A DNA stretch of 64,000 nt. It comes from Bacteroidales bacterium. Its GTDB lineage: Bacteria; Bacteroidota; Bacteroidia; Bacteroidales; Rikenellaceae. Position numbers and translations under genes: made by a program. The DNA is taken from NCBI GenBank assembly GCA_910575495.1, contig CAJTFS010000009.1, positions 1-64,000 on the forward strand. The letters run 5' to 3'. This document shows, in pieces, positions 26,900 through 35,953 of this stretch (its first letter is position 1; each line of letters starts with the position of its first letter). The notes beneath the pieces were generated by a model that was not told the origin of the DNA, ran no database searches, and saw nothing but the letters and a program-made list of their open reading frames with translations.

Positions 26900-28042
26900 T
26901 TATTTTGTCAGCTGGTCGAGTTTCTGTTCCAGGCTCTTGCCGTAGATGTCCTTGGCTACGATGTTGCCCTGTTTGTCGATCAGAAAGTTGGCGGGCAGTT
27001 TCTCCAGGTTGTAGAGCCCCACCACCGAGGAGGCGCGGCCGCGGAGGTCGCTCACCGAGATCCAGGGCAGCTGCTGTTCCTGCACGGCCGAAATCCAGGC
27101 CGGTTTCGACGTGTCGAGCGCCACCTGGTAGACTTCGAACGGCGTGGGGGCGCCGGCATATTTGGCGTAGGTCTCCTTCAGTTCGGCGTTGAGCGTGTTG
27201 CTGTTGCCGAGTTCGGCCGACCAGAAGTCCAGCAGCACCACCTTGCCTGCGAGCGACGAGAGCCGCACTTTCTTGCCGTAGATGTCCGTCAGATCGAGGT
27301 CGGGATAGCCCGTCTCCGAGACCTGCGACGTCAGACTGATGCGTGCGTCCATGCGGGCGATTTCGCCCAGCAGCGGCTGCAGGTAGGGGGTCTTCGGATA
27401 GCGTTCCTCGATGGCGTCGGCCACCGTGCGGTAGTAGACCACGTCGCTGTCGCCGTTGAACAGATGGGTGTCGCCCGGCAGCCGTTGGTAGAGGGCATAG
27501 ACCGCGGCCAGCGACGATTTGTGCTCGATGATGAAGCGCAGCTGTTCGCGGCGGATGCGGTAGTATTCGGCCGTGTAGCTCTTGGCCAGGGCATTGCGCT
27601 CCTCGTCCGTGAGTCCGGAGCGTGCGAACTGCCGGGCGATCTCTTCGAGTTGCTGCGCTCCGATGACGTAGGCCTGGTAGAACTGCCGCAGCAGTTCGGT
27701 CTCTTCCGAGCCTTCGACCGTGTAGTTGCGGATGGGGCTGCCCACGGCGCCCACCGTCAGCCGGTCGCCGCCCGCTATGAGCATCGGGATGCGTACGCCG
27801 TTGCAGAGCAGGTTGTAGAGCGTCGGGGTCTCGGCCGCGTTTTCCAGCCGGAAGCGGTAGTTGCCCGCTTCGTCGAGGCGGGCCGTGTCGATGACGGCCT
27901 GCGACAGGGGCGTGATTTGTTCCAGGTAGATCTCTTCGGCATCCGAACCGACGAAGCGGCCCGAGACGGTCGCCTTCTGCGACCGGCAGCCGCCCAGCAG
28001 CAGGGCTGCCATGAGCGTTGCGCAGAGCGTGAATCTCTTCAT
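26900..28042 (-). CDS. DUF4369 / thioredoxin-fold lipoprotein lacking the redox cysteines
   Basis: 380 residues. A lipoprotein signal ends LLLGGCRS (lipidated Cys at about 19), a DUF4369 beta domain follows (about 25-110), a helical linker, and a C-terminal AhpC/TlpA thioredoxin fold (about 245-380) with KVVLLDFWSAELGNSNTLN where a CxxC would normally sit. Both active-site cysteines are missing, so it should not work as a disulfide reductase. The LPANFLIDKQGNIVAKDI ending is intact. Start at 28042 is set by the lipobox. Confidence 0.85.
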   Translation of the reverse strand: MKRFTLCATLMAALLLGGCRSQKATVSGRFVGSDAEEIYLEQITPLSQAVIDTARLDEAGNYRFRLENAAETPTLYNLLCNGVRIPMLIAGGDRLTVGAVGSPIRNYTVEGSEETELLRQFYQAYVIGAQQLEEIARQFARSGLTDEERNALAKSYTAEYYRIRREQLRFIIEHKSSLAAVYALYQRLPGDTHLFNGDSDVVYYRTVADAIEERYPKTPYLQPLLGEIARMDARISLTSQVSETGYPDLDLTDIYGKKVRLSSLAGKVVLLDFWSAELGNSNTLNAELKETYAKYAGAPTPFEVYQVALDTSKPAWISAVQEQQLPWISVSDLRGRASSVVGLYNLEKLPANFLIDKQGNIVAKDIYGKSLEQKLDQLTK

Positions 28043-28231
28043 GTGACTCTCTTTATTGTCTTTCTGTTCCGGCTTTCCGCTTTTCGGCCCGTCGTGCCGG
28101 CCGCCGGTGCTTCGGCCGGTCGGCCGCGGCATGTCTTTTCGGTCGCGGCCCGGGCTTCGCGCCGGGTTGGAAAAGGCCGCAGGACCGGGTTCCGGGGCGA
28201 CGGGAAGGAGCGGAAAATCGCTTTCGAATTT

Positions 28232-28239
28232 CAAATATA
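28232..28239 (-). promoter_or_regulatory. Candidate -7 box upstream of the thioredoxin-like lipoprotein gene
   Basis: Minus strand TATATTTG, about 190 nt above the ATG; it lies just past the stop of the DUF4290 gene. Confidence 0.4.
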
Positions 28240-28264
28240 GCAAATTCCGCCGCTCCGTGCAAGT

Positions 28265-28960
28265 TTATTTCTGCAAATTGCGGCGACCGCCGTTTTTCTG
28301 GAAGTTGCGGTTGTTGTGCTGCTGGCCCCGATTGCCGTGCTGGTTGCGGCCCCGCTGCTGCTGGCGCTGCTGTCCGCCTTTCTGCTGACGTCCCGAAAAG
28401 TGCTGTTTGTAGTCGCTTCGGAGATTATTCAAGGCCACTTCGTCGATTTTGACCCCACCTCCGGACATCTCCTTGATGTCTTTTATGATCACTTCGTTGC
28501 TGGGGTGCTCCTGGTTGTATTCGTAGCTCTTGGTGCGCATGTAGCGGGCCAGATTGTCGACCGTGCGGTTGATCTGTCCGGGATCCTTCATCTCCTTGAG
28601 ACGCCGCAGCATCTGCTCCACGTATTTGCCGTAGTGCTTGTGGGCGAAGCGGCTCTGGGGATAGGCCATCCGGTGGGGCGAGGCCGTGAGTTCCTGGCGG
28701 CTCGGACGCGGATAGGGCGAATCGACATCGAGCTGGAAGTCAGACATGATGAAGAGGTGGTCCCACAGCTTGTGCTTGTAGTCGGCCGTGTCGCGCAGGA
28801 AGGGGAACAGGTTGCCCATCACGGCGATCACGGCGCGGGCCTGGCGGTTGCGGTCGCGGCGGTCTTCGATGCGGGTGAGCGAGTCGATCATCTCCTGTAT
28901 GTGGCGCCCGTATTCGGGCAGATACAGTTTGCGACGCTTGTAGTTGTAATTTTTTTCCAT
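28265..28960 (-). CDS. DUF4290 domain-containing protein
   Basis: 231 residues. The globular part (about 1-180) matches DUF4290, a family known only from Bacteroidota: LYLPEYGRHIQEMID, DYKHKLWDHLFIMSDF and RMAYPQSRFAHKHYG are typical. The tail (about 190-231) is a basic Gln/Asn/Gly/Arg low-complexity stretch that could bind RNA, which is inference. Function unknown, cytoplasmic. Confidence 0.85.
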   Translation of the reverse strand: MEKNYNYKRRKLYLPEYGRHIQEMIDSLTRIEDRRDRNRQARAVIAVMGNLFPFLRDTADYKHKLWDHLFIMSDFQLDVDSPYPRPSRQELTASPHRMAYPQSRFAHKHYGKYVEQMLRRLKEMKDPGQINRTVDNLARYMRTKSYEYNQEHPSNEVIIKDIKEMSGGGVKIDEVALNNLRSDYKQHFSGRQQKGGQQRQQQRGRNQHGNRGQQHNNRNFQKNGGRRNLQK

Positions 28961-29111
28961 GTGTCGTTCGTGCGGTTGCCGGCGTTGTTGCGTCCGGTCG
29001 TGCGGAATGTCCTGCCGGTCTCGGGCAGTGGTGCGATTCAGGAGCGTCCGGCCCTCCGGAACGGGGCGGGCGCCCGGGCCCGTGAAATTGGTTTTGCGTT
29101 GCGGAAAGCCC

Positions 29112-29119
29112 TACCTTTG
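29112..29119 (+). promoter_or_regulatory. Candidate -7 box of the sigma-54 regulator gene
   Basis: TACCTTTG with a TTTG at 29093-29096; the 15-nt spacing is shorter than ideal. It would leave a leader of about 110 nt before the ATG at 29236. Confidence 0.35.
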
Positions 29120-29235
29120 GGCGCAGGCGCAGTCCCGGACCCGATCTCCGCGCGTCGCGGAGCGCTTGCGGCAGAGCGCCGCCCGGCCCGGGTCGGGCAC
29201 CGGCAAAAGTAGGTAAAATTTCGAAAATATCAAGT

Positions 29236-30381
29236 ATGCCAAAGGTTTTAATTCTCGACCGTTCAAAAAGTATGCGAAACACCTTGCGCGAGCGGCTCGA
29301 ATACGAGGGTTTCTCCACCGAGGCCGCCGAGGACGACACGGCTGCCGAGGAGTTGTGCCGGCGCGTGCCGTTCGACGTCATCCTCTCCGACACCGGGTGC
29401 CGGATGCCCGAGGGCGACGTGCCGTTCATCGTGCTTTCGTCCGAGGCTTCGATCGACTCGGCCGTCGAGGCCGTGCGCTCGGGGGCCCGCGACTTTCTGA
29501 CCAAACCCGTCGACATGAACCGCCTGCTGAAGTCGATCCGCCGCATCGTCGACGAGCCCGATTCCGACTCCTCTGCTTCCGGTGCGCACGCTCCCGCGCC
29601 GGCGCGCCGTCCGCGCCGCGCACGCGCGATGCAGGTGCAGGAGATCATCGGTTCGTCGGCGGGCATCGAGCGGGTGCGGCAGCTTATCGAGAAGGTGGCG
29701 CCGTGCGACGCCCGCGTGCTCATCACCGGCGAGAACGGCACCGGCAAGGAGCTCGTGGCGCGCTGGCTCCATGCCAAGAGTCCCCGTGCGGCGGCTCCTT
29801 TCGTGGAGGTCAACTGCGCGGCCATCCCCTCCGAACTGATCGAAAGCGAACTTTTCGGCCACGAGCGGGGCGCCTTCACTTCAGCCATCAAGCAGCGCAA
29901 GGGCAAGTTCGAGCAGGCCGACGGCGGCACGCTCTTCATGGACGAGATCGGCGACATGTCGCTGGCCGCCCAGGCCAAGGTGCTGCGGGCCTTGCAGGAG
30001 AACAAGGTGAGCCGCGTGGGCAGCGACAAGGACATCGAGGTCGACGTGCGCGTCATCGCCGCCACCAACAAGAACCTGCGCGAGGAGATCGACAAGGGCA
30101 ATTTCCGCGAGGACCTCTACCACCGCATCGGCGTGGTCGTCGTGCGGGTTCCGGCCCTGCGCGAGCGCACCGAGGATATTCCCGGGTTGGTCGACCATTT
30201 CGTGCGCGCCATCTGCGCCGAGTACGGCCTGCCGCCCAAGCCGATCGAGCCCAAGGCGCTGCGGGCTTTGCAGGAGAAGCCCTGGACGGGCAACATCCGC
30301 GAGCTGCGCAACGTCATCGAGCGCCTGATCATCCTCTCCGACGAGAAGATCGCGGCGGCCGACGTGGAGTGTTATTGTTAG
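29236..30381 (+). CDS. Sigma-54-dependent response regulator without DNA-binding domain
   Basis: 381 residues. A short receiver domain (about 1-108) has phospho-acceptor LSDTG and the KPVDMNRLL end; a basic Pro/Ala linker follows; then the AAA+ sigma-54 interaction domain (about 135-375) with Walker A GENGTGKE, ESELFGHERGAFTSA (GAFTGA-type loop), LFMDEIGDM and the sensor R finger. The protein stops at AAADVECYC just after the AAA+ lid, with no Fis-type helix-turn-helix, so it may act without specific enhancer binding. No sensor kinase gene is adjacent. Confidence 0.88.
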   Translation: MPKVLILDRSKSMRNTLRERLEYEGFSTEAAEDDTAAEELCRRVPFDVILSDTGCRMPEGDVPFIVLSSEASIDSAVEAVRSGARDFLTKPVDMNRLLKSIRRIVDEPDSDSSASGAHAPAPARRPRRARAMQVQEIIGSSAGIERVRQLIEKVAPCDARVLITGENGTGKELVARWLHAKSPRAAAPFVEVNCAAIPSELIESELFGHERGAFTSAIKQRKGKFEQADGGTLFMDEIGDMSLAAQAKVLRALQENKVSRVGSDKDIEVDVRVIAATNKNLREEIDKGNFREDLYHRIGVVVVRVPALRERTEDIPGLVDHFVRAICAEYGLPPKPIEPKALRALQEKPWTGNIRELRNVIERLIILSDEKIAAADVECYC

Positions 30382-30439
30382 ATCGCTGCTTCCCGGGACC
30401 GGGGTGTTGCCGCTGCGGGTTTCGGCGCCGGCTGCGGCG

Positions 30440-31090
30440 TCAGAGCAGGGCGAGTATTTCTTCGGCCCGGTCGACAATATGGTCGGCGCCCGCCTCCTCC
30501 AGTTCGGTCCGCGAGCGGAAGCCCCACGTTACGCCTGCGGAGCGGATGCCGGCCGCCTTGGCCGTGAGGATGTCGATGCCCGAGTCGCCGACGAAGAGCG
30601 CCTGGCCCGGCGGCGTCTCCGTCAGCGAGAGGATCGTCTCCGCTACGGCAGGGTCGGGTTTCAAGGGTACTCCCTCGCGCTGCCCGAAGACCGGGTCGAA
30701 CGCGATGCCGGGGAAGAAGCGCCGCACCAGTTTCTCGGTGCCCGCCTGGAACTTGTTCGACGCCACGGCCAGCCGAAGGCCGCGCTGTGAGAGCCGGGCC
30801 AGCAGTTCGGGGACGCCTTCGTAGGGCCGGGTGCGGGCGTCGATGTGCTCCGTATAGCAGCGCACGAAGTCGGCGCGCATGAGGGCCACGTTTTCGGGCG
30901 TGCGCAAGGGTTCGGGCAGCGCCCGTTCCACCAGGCGCATGATGCCGTTGCCCACGAAGCCGCAATAGTCGTCGTAGGAGTGCTGCGGCAGTCCGCGCAT
31001 CGCCAGCGAGGCGTTGCAGGCCACGGCCAGGTCGCCGATGGTGTCGAGGAGCGTGCCGTCGAGGTCGAAGATTACGAGTCGCGTGTTCAT
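30440..31090 (-). CDS. gph: HAD-family phosphatase, phosphoglycolate-phosphatase-like
   Basis: 216 residues. Motif I VIFDLDGTLLDT at 6-17, the alpha-helical C1 cap, motif II ASNKFQ, motif III lysine in GVPLKPDP and motif IV FVGDSGIDILTAKAAG are complete. The closest family is phosphoglycolate phosphatase, but HAD substrate specificity cannot be read reliably. Its ATG overlaps the nhaC stop (ATGA), so it is translated in coupling with nhaC. Confidence 0.85.
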   Translation of the reverse strand: MNTRLVIFDLDGTLLDTIGDLAVACNASLAMRGLPQHSYDDYCGFVGNGIMRLVERALPEPLRTPENVALMRADFVRCYTEHIDARTRPYEGVPELLARLSQRGLRLAVASNKFQAGTEKLVRRFFPGIAFDPVFGQREGVPLKPDPAVAETILSLTETPPGQALFVGDSGIDILTAKAAGIRSAGVTWGFRSRTELEEAGADHIVDRAEEILALL

Positions 31091-32526
31091 CGTTTGCGGT
31101 AGATGCGCCAGCCGGCGGCCGCCACCAGGAGCGACATGAGCGGGCTGACAAGGTTGAAGATGCAGTAGGGGAAATAGACGAAGGTCGAGACGCCCAGGAC
31201 CGTGGCCTGCGTCATGCCGCACGAATTCCACGGCACGAGCACCGAGCAGACCGTGGCCGAGTCTTCGACCGAACGGCTCAGCAGCCGGGCTTCGAGTCCG
31301 CGCTGGGCGTAGAGGTCGCGGAAGAGACGGCCCGAAAGGATGATCGATATGTACTGGTCGGCCGTGCAGAGGTTGAAGAAGATGCCGGCGCCGACGGTCG
31401 ACGCCACGGCCGGGAACGGCCGCCGCACGAAGCGCAGGAAGATGCCGGTGAGCGAACGGAGCATGCCGCTGCCGGTCATCACGCCGCCGAAGCACATGGC
31501 GCAGAGGATCAGCCACACGGTGTTGAGCATGCCGGCCATGCCGCGCGTGGCGACGAGCTCGTCGAGCTGCGGATTGCCCGTTTCCAGAGCCGTGGGGCCG
31601 AAGCAGGTCATCAGCACCCCTTTGAAGCCCGACAGGAAGTCGAGGCGGGCGACTCCGGCGACTTCGGCTACGAGCCGGGGCTGGACCAGGAGCATGGCGA
31701 TGCAGGCGAAGACCACGGCGGCGAAGAGCGTGACGAGGGCCGGGAGCTTGCGGGCGATCAGAAAGCCTGTGGCCAGCGGCACGAGCAGCAGCCACGGCGT
31801 GATGCGGAACGTTGCTTCGAGTGCTTCGGCGTAGCGGAGCGCGTGGGCGCCGTCGAGGTGGTCGAGCGAGAAGCCGGCGACGGTGAAGACGGCCAGCGCG
31901 ACGGCCATCGAGGGCACGGTGGTCAGCAGCATGTAGCGGATGTGGTCGAAGATGCCGACGCCGACGGTCGACGAAGCCAGCACCGTGGTGTCGGAGAGCA
32001 GCGAGAGTTTGTCGCCGAAATAGGCGCCCGAGATGATGGCGCCGGCGATCCACCCCTCGGGGAATCCCATCGCGCGGCCGATGCCCATCAGGGCCACGCC
32101 GATGGTGGCGATGGTGGTCCACGAACTGCCCGTCATCAGCGAGACCCCGGCGCAGATCAGCGAGGTGGCTACGAGGAAGAACGACGGGTGGAGGACTCTC
32201 AGTCCGTAGCAGATCATCGTCGGCACCACGCCGCCGACCATCCACGTGCCGGCGATGGCGCCGATGAGCAGCAGGATAATGATGGCCGAGGCCGAAGCCC
32301 GGATGTTGTCGATGACGGACTCCTCCAGCACCTCCCACCGGCAGCGGTAGACGCCGATGGCGATCATGGCGCAGACCGAAGCGGCCGAGAGCAGGGCGAT
32401 CTGGCTGCCGCCGTCGATGGCGCCGCCGCCGAAGCAGCGGATGACGACGCAGAGCAGCAGCGCGAGCACGGCCAGCGGTATGGCCGAAAGCCAGGGCGAC
32501 GGGGTTTTGGTAACTTGGTTTTCCAT
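31087..32526 (-). CDS. nhaC: Na+/H+ antiporter, NhaC family
   Basis: A 479-residue inner-membrane antiporter with about 11-12 hydrophobic helices. LMTGSSWTTIATIGVALMGIG, ISGAYFGDKLSLLSDTT and VLVPWNSCGMTQATVLGVS are the NhaC hallmarks. The start at 32526 (MENQVTKTP) sits 25 nt below a TATTTTTG box on the minus strand; a 9-residue extension in frame is less likely. Confidence 0.9.
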   Translation of the reverse strand: MENQVTKTPSPWLSAIPLAVLALLLCVVIRCFGGGAIDGGSQIALLSAASVCAMIAIGVYRCRWEVLEESVIDNIRASASAIIILLLIGAIAGTWMVGGVVPTMICYGLRVLHPSFFLVATSLICAGVSLMTGSSWTTIATIGVALMGIGRAMGFPEGWIAGAIISGAYFGDKLSLLSDTTVLASSTVGVGIFDHIRYMLLTTVPSMAVALAVFTVAGFSLDHLDGAHALRYAEALEATFRITPWLLLVPLATGFLIARKLPALVTLFAAVVFACIAMLLVQPRLVAEVAGVARLDFLSGFKGVLMTCFGPTALETGNPQLDELVATRGMAGMLNTVWLILCAMCFGGVMTGSGMLRSLTGIFLRFVRRPFPAVASTVGAGIFFNLCTADQYISIILSGRLFRDLYAQRGLEARLLSRSVEDSATVCSVLVPWNSCGMTQATVLGVSTFVYFPYCIFNLVSPLMSLLVAAAGWRIYRKR

Positions 32527-32550
32527 AATTCGCGACAGTTGAACGAACGG

Positions 32551-32558
32551 CAAAAATA
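32551..32558 (-). promoter_or_regulatory. -7 box of the nhaC-gph operon
   Basis: Minus strand TATTTTTG, 24 nt above the nhaC ATG, with TTTG at 32573-32576 (spacing 14, short). Confidence 0.45.
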
Positions 32559-32717
32559 CGAATAAGCGAGAGCAAAAGCAAGCTTGCTTGTTTTTGCCGA
32601 GCGGGAGTATCTTGGGCGCAAGCCAAAAATACGAACAAGCCGAGCGGAATGTCGAATTTATTTGAACATTCCCGAGGCGAAAGTATCTAAGACGAAGTCA
32701 AAAATACAAAATAAATC

Positions 32718-32933
32718 ATGTTTCCGACACTCCGTTGCATCGTCCGTTTCTATGCGGAGGGTTTCCGCAGCATGACTGCGTTGGGGCGGACGCTGTGGAT
32801 CGTCGTGCTGGTGAAGCTTTTCGTGATGTTCGCCGTGCTGAAACTCTTTTTCTTTCCCGATTTTCTGGCCGGCAAGAGCGACGGGGAGCGGGCGGCATAC
32901 GTGTTGGAGGAGCTGACGGACGGGGGAGCTTGA
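32718..32933 (+). CDS. DUF4492 small membrane protein
   Basis: 71 residues with one membrane helix (LWIVVLVKLFVMFAVLKLFFF) and the RFYAEGFRSMTALGRTLW start of DUF4492. In Bacteroidota this small protein is typically encoded directly ahead of cydA, as it is here (22 nt gap). That suggests a part in cytochrome bd assembly or a CydX-like role, which is inference from context. Confidence 0.82.
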   Translation: MFPTLRCIVRFYAEGFRSMTALGRTLWIVVLVKLFVMFAVLKLFFFPDFLAGKSDGERAAYVLEELTDGGA

Positions 32934-32955
32934 AAGTTGAAAATTTTTCTTTCGG

Positions 32956-34533
32956 ATGGATTATTTGCAAACAGTCGACTGGTCGCGTGCGCAGTTCGCC
33001 ATGACGGCCGTCTACCACTGGTTCTTCGTGCCGCTGACGCTCGGCCTGAGCGTCCTGGCGGCCATCATGGAGACCTTGTACTACCGCACGGGCGATGTTT
33101 TCTGGCGGCGGACCACCCGCTTCTGGATGCGGCTGTTCGGCATCAATTTCGCCATCGGCGTGGCTACGGGGCTCATCCTCGAATTCGAGTTCGGCACCAA
33201 CTGGTCCAACTATTCCCACTTCGTGGGCGACATTTTCGGGGCGCCGCTGGCCATCGAGGGGATCATGGCTTTCTTTCTGGAAAGCACCTTCATCGCCGTG
33301 ATGTTCTTCGGGTGGGACAAGGTGAGCCGCGGCGCCCACCTCGCCGCCACGTGGCTCACGGCCGTCGGCGCCAACCTTTCGGCGCTGTGGATTCTGGTCG
33401 CCAACGCCTGGATGCAGTATCCGGTGGGGTGCAGGTTCAACCTGCAAACCGTGCGCAACGAGATGACCTCGTTCTGGGAGGTGGCTCTCTCGCCCGTGGC
33501 CGTCAACAAGTTTTTCCATGCGGTCGCTTCGTCGTTCGTGCTCGCGGCGCTTTTCGTCGTCGGTGTGAGCGCCTGGTACCTGTTGCGACGGCGCGAGGAG
33601 CGGATGGCCCGCGGGAGCATCGCCATCGCATCGTTTTTCGGTGCGGTTTTCGCCGTCGTCACGGCGGTCACGGGCGACCGGTCGGGCGCTGTGGTTGCGC
33701 GCGTGCAACCCATGAAGCTGGCTGCCATGGAAGCGCTTTACGACGGCGAAGCGGGCGCTTCGCTCACGGTCGTCGGGCTGTTGCGCCGCGACAGAGCGGA
33801 CGACGACGGGCCGTTCCGGTTCCGGATCGGCATCCCGAAGCTGCTTTCGTGGATGAGTTTCCGCGATGCCGAGTCCTATGTGCCCGGCATCCGCGATCTG
33901 GTGGCGGGCAATGCGGAGCGGGGCATCCTGTCGGCCGAGGAGATGATGGCGCGCGGCCGCAAGGCGGTCGCCGAGCTGGGGCGCTATCGGGCGGCCCGCG
34001 AAGCCGGAGACCGTGCGGCGATGGCCGCCGTGGAGCGCAAGTTCGACCCGGCGGCTCCCGAGGGCGAGGAGTTTCTGCGCGAGTATTTCGCCTACTTCGG
34101 CTACGGGTATCTCGAATCACCGGCGCAGACGGTGCCCAACGTGCCGCTGCTCTTCTATTCGTTCCGCGTGATGGTCGGCGCCGGGGTCTTCTTCATCGTG
34201 CTGCTGGCTGCCGTCTGGTGGCTCAACCGGCGCGGCACGCTCGCTTCGGCGCGCTGGCTGCTGCGGCTCTGCGTGTGGATGATTCCCGTGGCCTATCTTG
34301 CGTCGCAGGCCGGGTGGGCGGTGGCCGAAGCCGGGCGTCAGCCGTGGGCCGTCCAGAACCTGATGCCGGTGGGCGTTGCGGCCTCGAAGATTCCGAGCGC
34401 GTCGGTCGGCACGACGTTTTTCCTCTTTCTGGCGCTGTTCACGGTGCTGCTCGCCGTGGAGATAAGCATTCTGCTGCGGCAGATACGACTGGGGCCTGAC
34501 GGGGCGGAGATTCCCGAACCGGAGAAACTGTGA
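32956..34533 (+). CDS. cydA: Cytochrome bd ubiquinol oxidase subunit I
   Basis: 525 residues. SRAQFAMTAVYHWFFVPLTLG holds the heme b595 histidine (His21), GTNWSNYSHFVGDIFGAPLA and the long periplasmic Q-loop (about 230-370) follow, then EAGRQPWAVQNLMPVG near the C-terminus. It reduces oxygen to water with menaquinol at low oxygen, in the inner membrane. Followed by cydB after 168 nt, unusually far for this pair; the gap holds a C9 tract. Confidence 0.94.
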   Translation: MDYLQTVDWSRAQFAMTAVYHWFFVPLTLGLSVLAAIMETLYYRTGDVFWRRTTRFWMRLFGINFAIGVATGLILEFEFGTNWSNYSHFVGDIFGAPLAIEGIMAFFLESTFIAVMFFGWDKVSRGAHLAATWLTAVGANLSALWILVANAWMQYPVGCRFNLQTVRNEMTSFWEVALSPVAVNKFFHAVASSFVLAALFVVGVSAWYLLRRREERMARGSIAIASFFGAVFAVVTAVTGDRSGAVVARVQPMKLAAMEALYDGEAGASLTVVGLLRRDRADDDGPFRFRIGIPKLLSWMSFRDAESYVPGIRDLVAGNAERGILSAEEMMARGRKAVAELGRYRAAREAGDRAAMAAVERKFDPAAPEGEEFLREYFAYFGYGYLESPAQTVPNVPLLFYSFRVMVGAGVFFIVLLAAVWWLNRRGTLASARWLLRLCVWMIPVAYLASQAGWAVAEAGRQPWAVQNLMPVGVAASKIPSASVGTTFFLFLALFTVLLAVEISILLRQIRLGPDGAEIPEPEKL

Positions 34534-34569
34534 CCTCTTTTTCGGCGGCTCTCGGAGCCGCGCGGGCCG

Positions 34570-34578
34570 CCCCCCCCC
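34570..34578 (+). repeat. C9 tract between cydA and cydB
   Basis: Nine C residues in the 168-nt gap between the two oxidase genes. Confidence 0.9.
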
Positions 34579-34701
34579 TTCCGGCGGAGGCCCGCAACCG
34601 TCCGGCTGGTGCCGGGCGTTCCCCGCGGGCTGCGGTCCGGTGTCAACCGATGGGCCGAACGCAGCATCGACAGGGGGATCGAAAGAATATAAACAACAAC
34701 G

Positions 34702-35853
34702 ATGGATACGCTGACAATCTTACAACACTACTGGTGGTTCGTGATTTCGCTCTTAGGGGCGCTGCTTGTGTTTCTGCTCTTCGTGCAGGGCGGGCAGGCG
34801 CTGCTTCCGTGTCTGGGCCGGACCGAGGAGGACCGCAGTCTGGCCGTCAACGCCCTGGGCCGCAAGTGGGAACTCACCTTCACCACGCTGGTCACTTTCG
34901 GCGGCGCTTTCTTCGCGTCGTTTCCGCTGTTCTACTCCACGTCGTTCGGCGGGGCGTTCTACGTGTGGATGGCCATTCTGCTTTGCTTCGTGCTGCAAGC
35001 CGTGGCCTACGAATACCGCCGCAAACCCGCCAACCTGCTGGGCCGCCGGACGTTCGACGTCTTTCTTACGATCAACGGCATCTTGGGCCCCTTGCTCCTG
35101 GGCACCGCCGTCTCCACGTTCTTCACGGGGGCGCCCTTTACCGTCGACCGGCTGAATCTGGCCGATGCGGCCGGGGGTGCCGGTGTCGTGATTTCGCAGT
35201 GGGCGACTCCGTGGCACGGGCTCGATGCGCTGGCCAACGGCTGGAACCTCGTGCTGGGCGCGGCGGTAACGCTGCTGGCCATGATGCTGGCCTGCCAATA
35301 CTTCATCGGCAGCGTGGCGGACGACGCTTTCGTGGCCCGTGCCCGCAGGCGGATGCTGCCTTGTGCGCTGGGGTTCGCGGTCTGCTTCGCAGCTTGGCTC
35401 GTACGTCTGCTTTTCGCGACGGGGCTGGCGGCCGATCCGGCGACGGGGACGATCGTGGCGGTGCCTTATAAGTACCTCCGTAATTTTTTGGAAATGCCTT
35501 TCGTTGCGGCGTTGCTGCTGGCCGGAGTGGTAGCGGTGCTGTGGAGCATCCGGCTCGGGTGGCGCGGCAGCCGCCGGGCGGTCGGGTTCGGGGGCGGCGG
35601 CACGGTGGCGTCCGTGTTGGCGCTGCTGCTCTGTGCCGGCTGGAACCGTACGGCCTACTATCCCTCGCTGGTCGACATGCAGTCGTCGCTCACGATCGCC
35701 GGTTCGTCGTCGAGTTTATTCACCCTGCGGACCATGGCGTGGGTCTCGCTGATGATTCCTTTCGTGGCGGCCTACATCGCCTGGGCATGGCGGGCGATCG
35801 GCCGCCGGCCTCTGACCCGCGAAGAACTCGACGGAGAGGGACACCAATATTGA
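34702..35853 (+). CDS. cydB: Cytochrome bd ubiquinol oxidase subunit II
   Basis: 383 residues, about nine membrane helices. LQHYWWFVISLLGALLVFLLF is the first helix; GRKWELTFTTLVTFGGAFFASFPLFYS is the conserved region that contacts CydA. Length is normal for the CydB family. It forms the heterodimer with CydA and is followed by a bidirectional terminator. Confidence 0.92.
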   Translation: MDTLTILQHYWWFVISLLGALLVFLLFVQGGQALLPCLGRTEEDRSLAVNALGRKWELTFTTLVTFGGAFFASFPLFYSTSFGGAFYVWMAILLCFVLQAVAYEYRRKPANLLGRRTFDVFLTINGILGPLLLGTAVSTFFTGAPFTVDRLNLADAAGGAGVVISQWATPWHGLDALANGWNLVLGAAVTLLAMMLACQYFIGSVADDAFVARARRRMLPCALGFAVCFAAWLVRLLFATGLAADPATGTIVAVPYKYLRNFLEMPFVAALLLAGVVAVLWSIRLGWRGSRRAVGFGGGGTVASVLALLLCAGWNRTAYYPSLVDMQSSLTIAGSSSSLFTLRTMAWVSLMIPFVAAYIAWAWRAIGRRPLTREELDGEGHQY

Positions 35854-35895
35854 TATTGAACGGGTCGGCCCGCCGGGCGAAGACCTGACACAGAA

Positions 35896-35932
35896 AAGGC
35901 GGAACCCCGTTGCTTGGGATTCCGCCTTGCTT
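35896..35932. terminator. Bidirectional terminator between cydB and fabI
   Basis: AAGGCGGAACCCC, loop, GGGATTCCGCCTT with a single mismatch, flanked by A-rich and T-rich ends. Confidence 0.82.
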
Positions 35933-35953
35933 TATGCCTTGCCGGCCCGGGAG

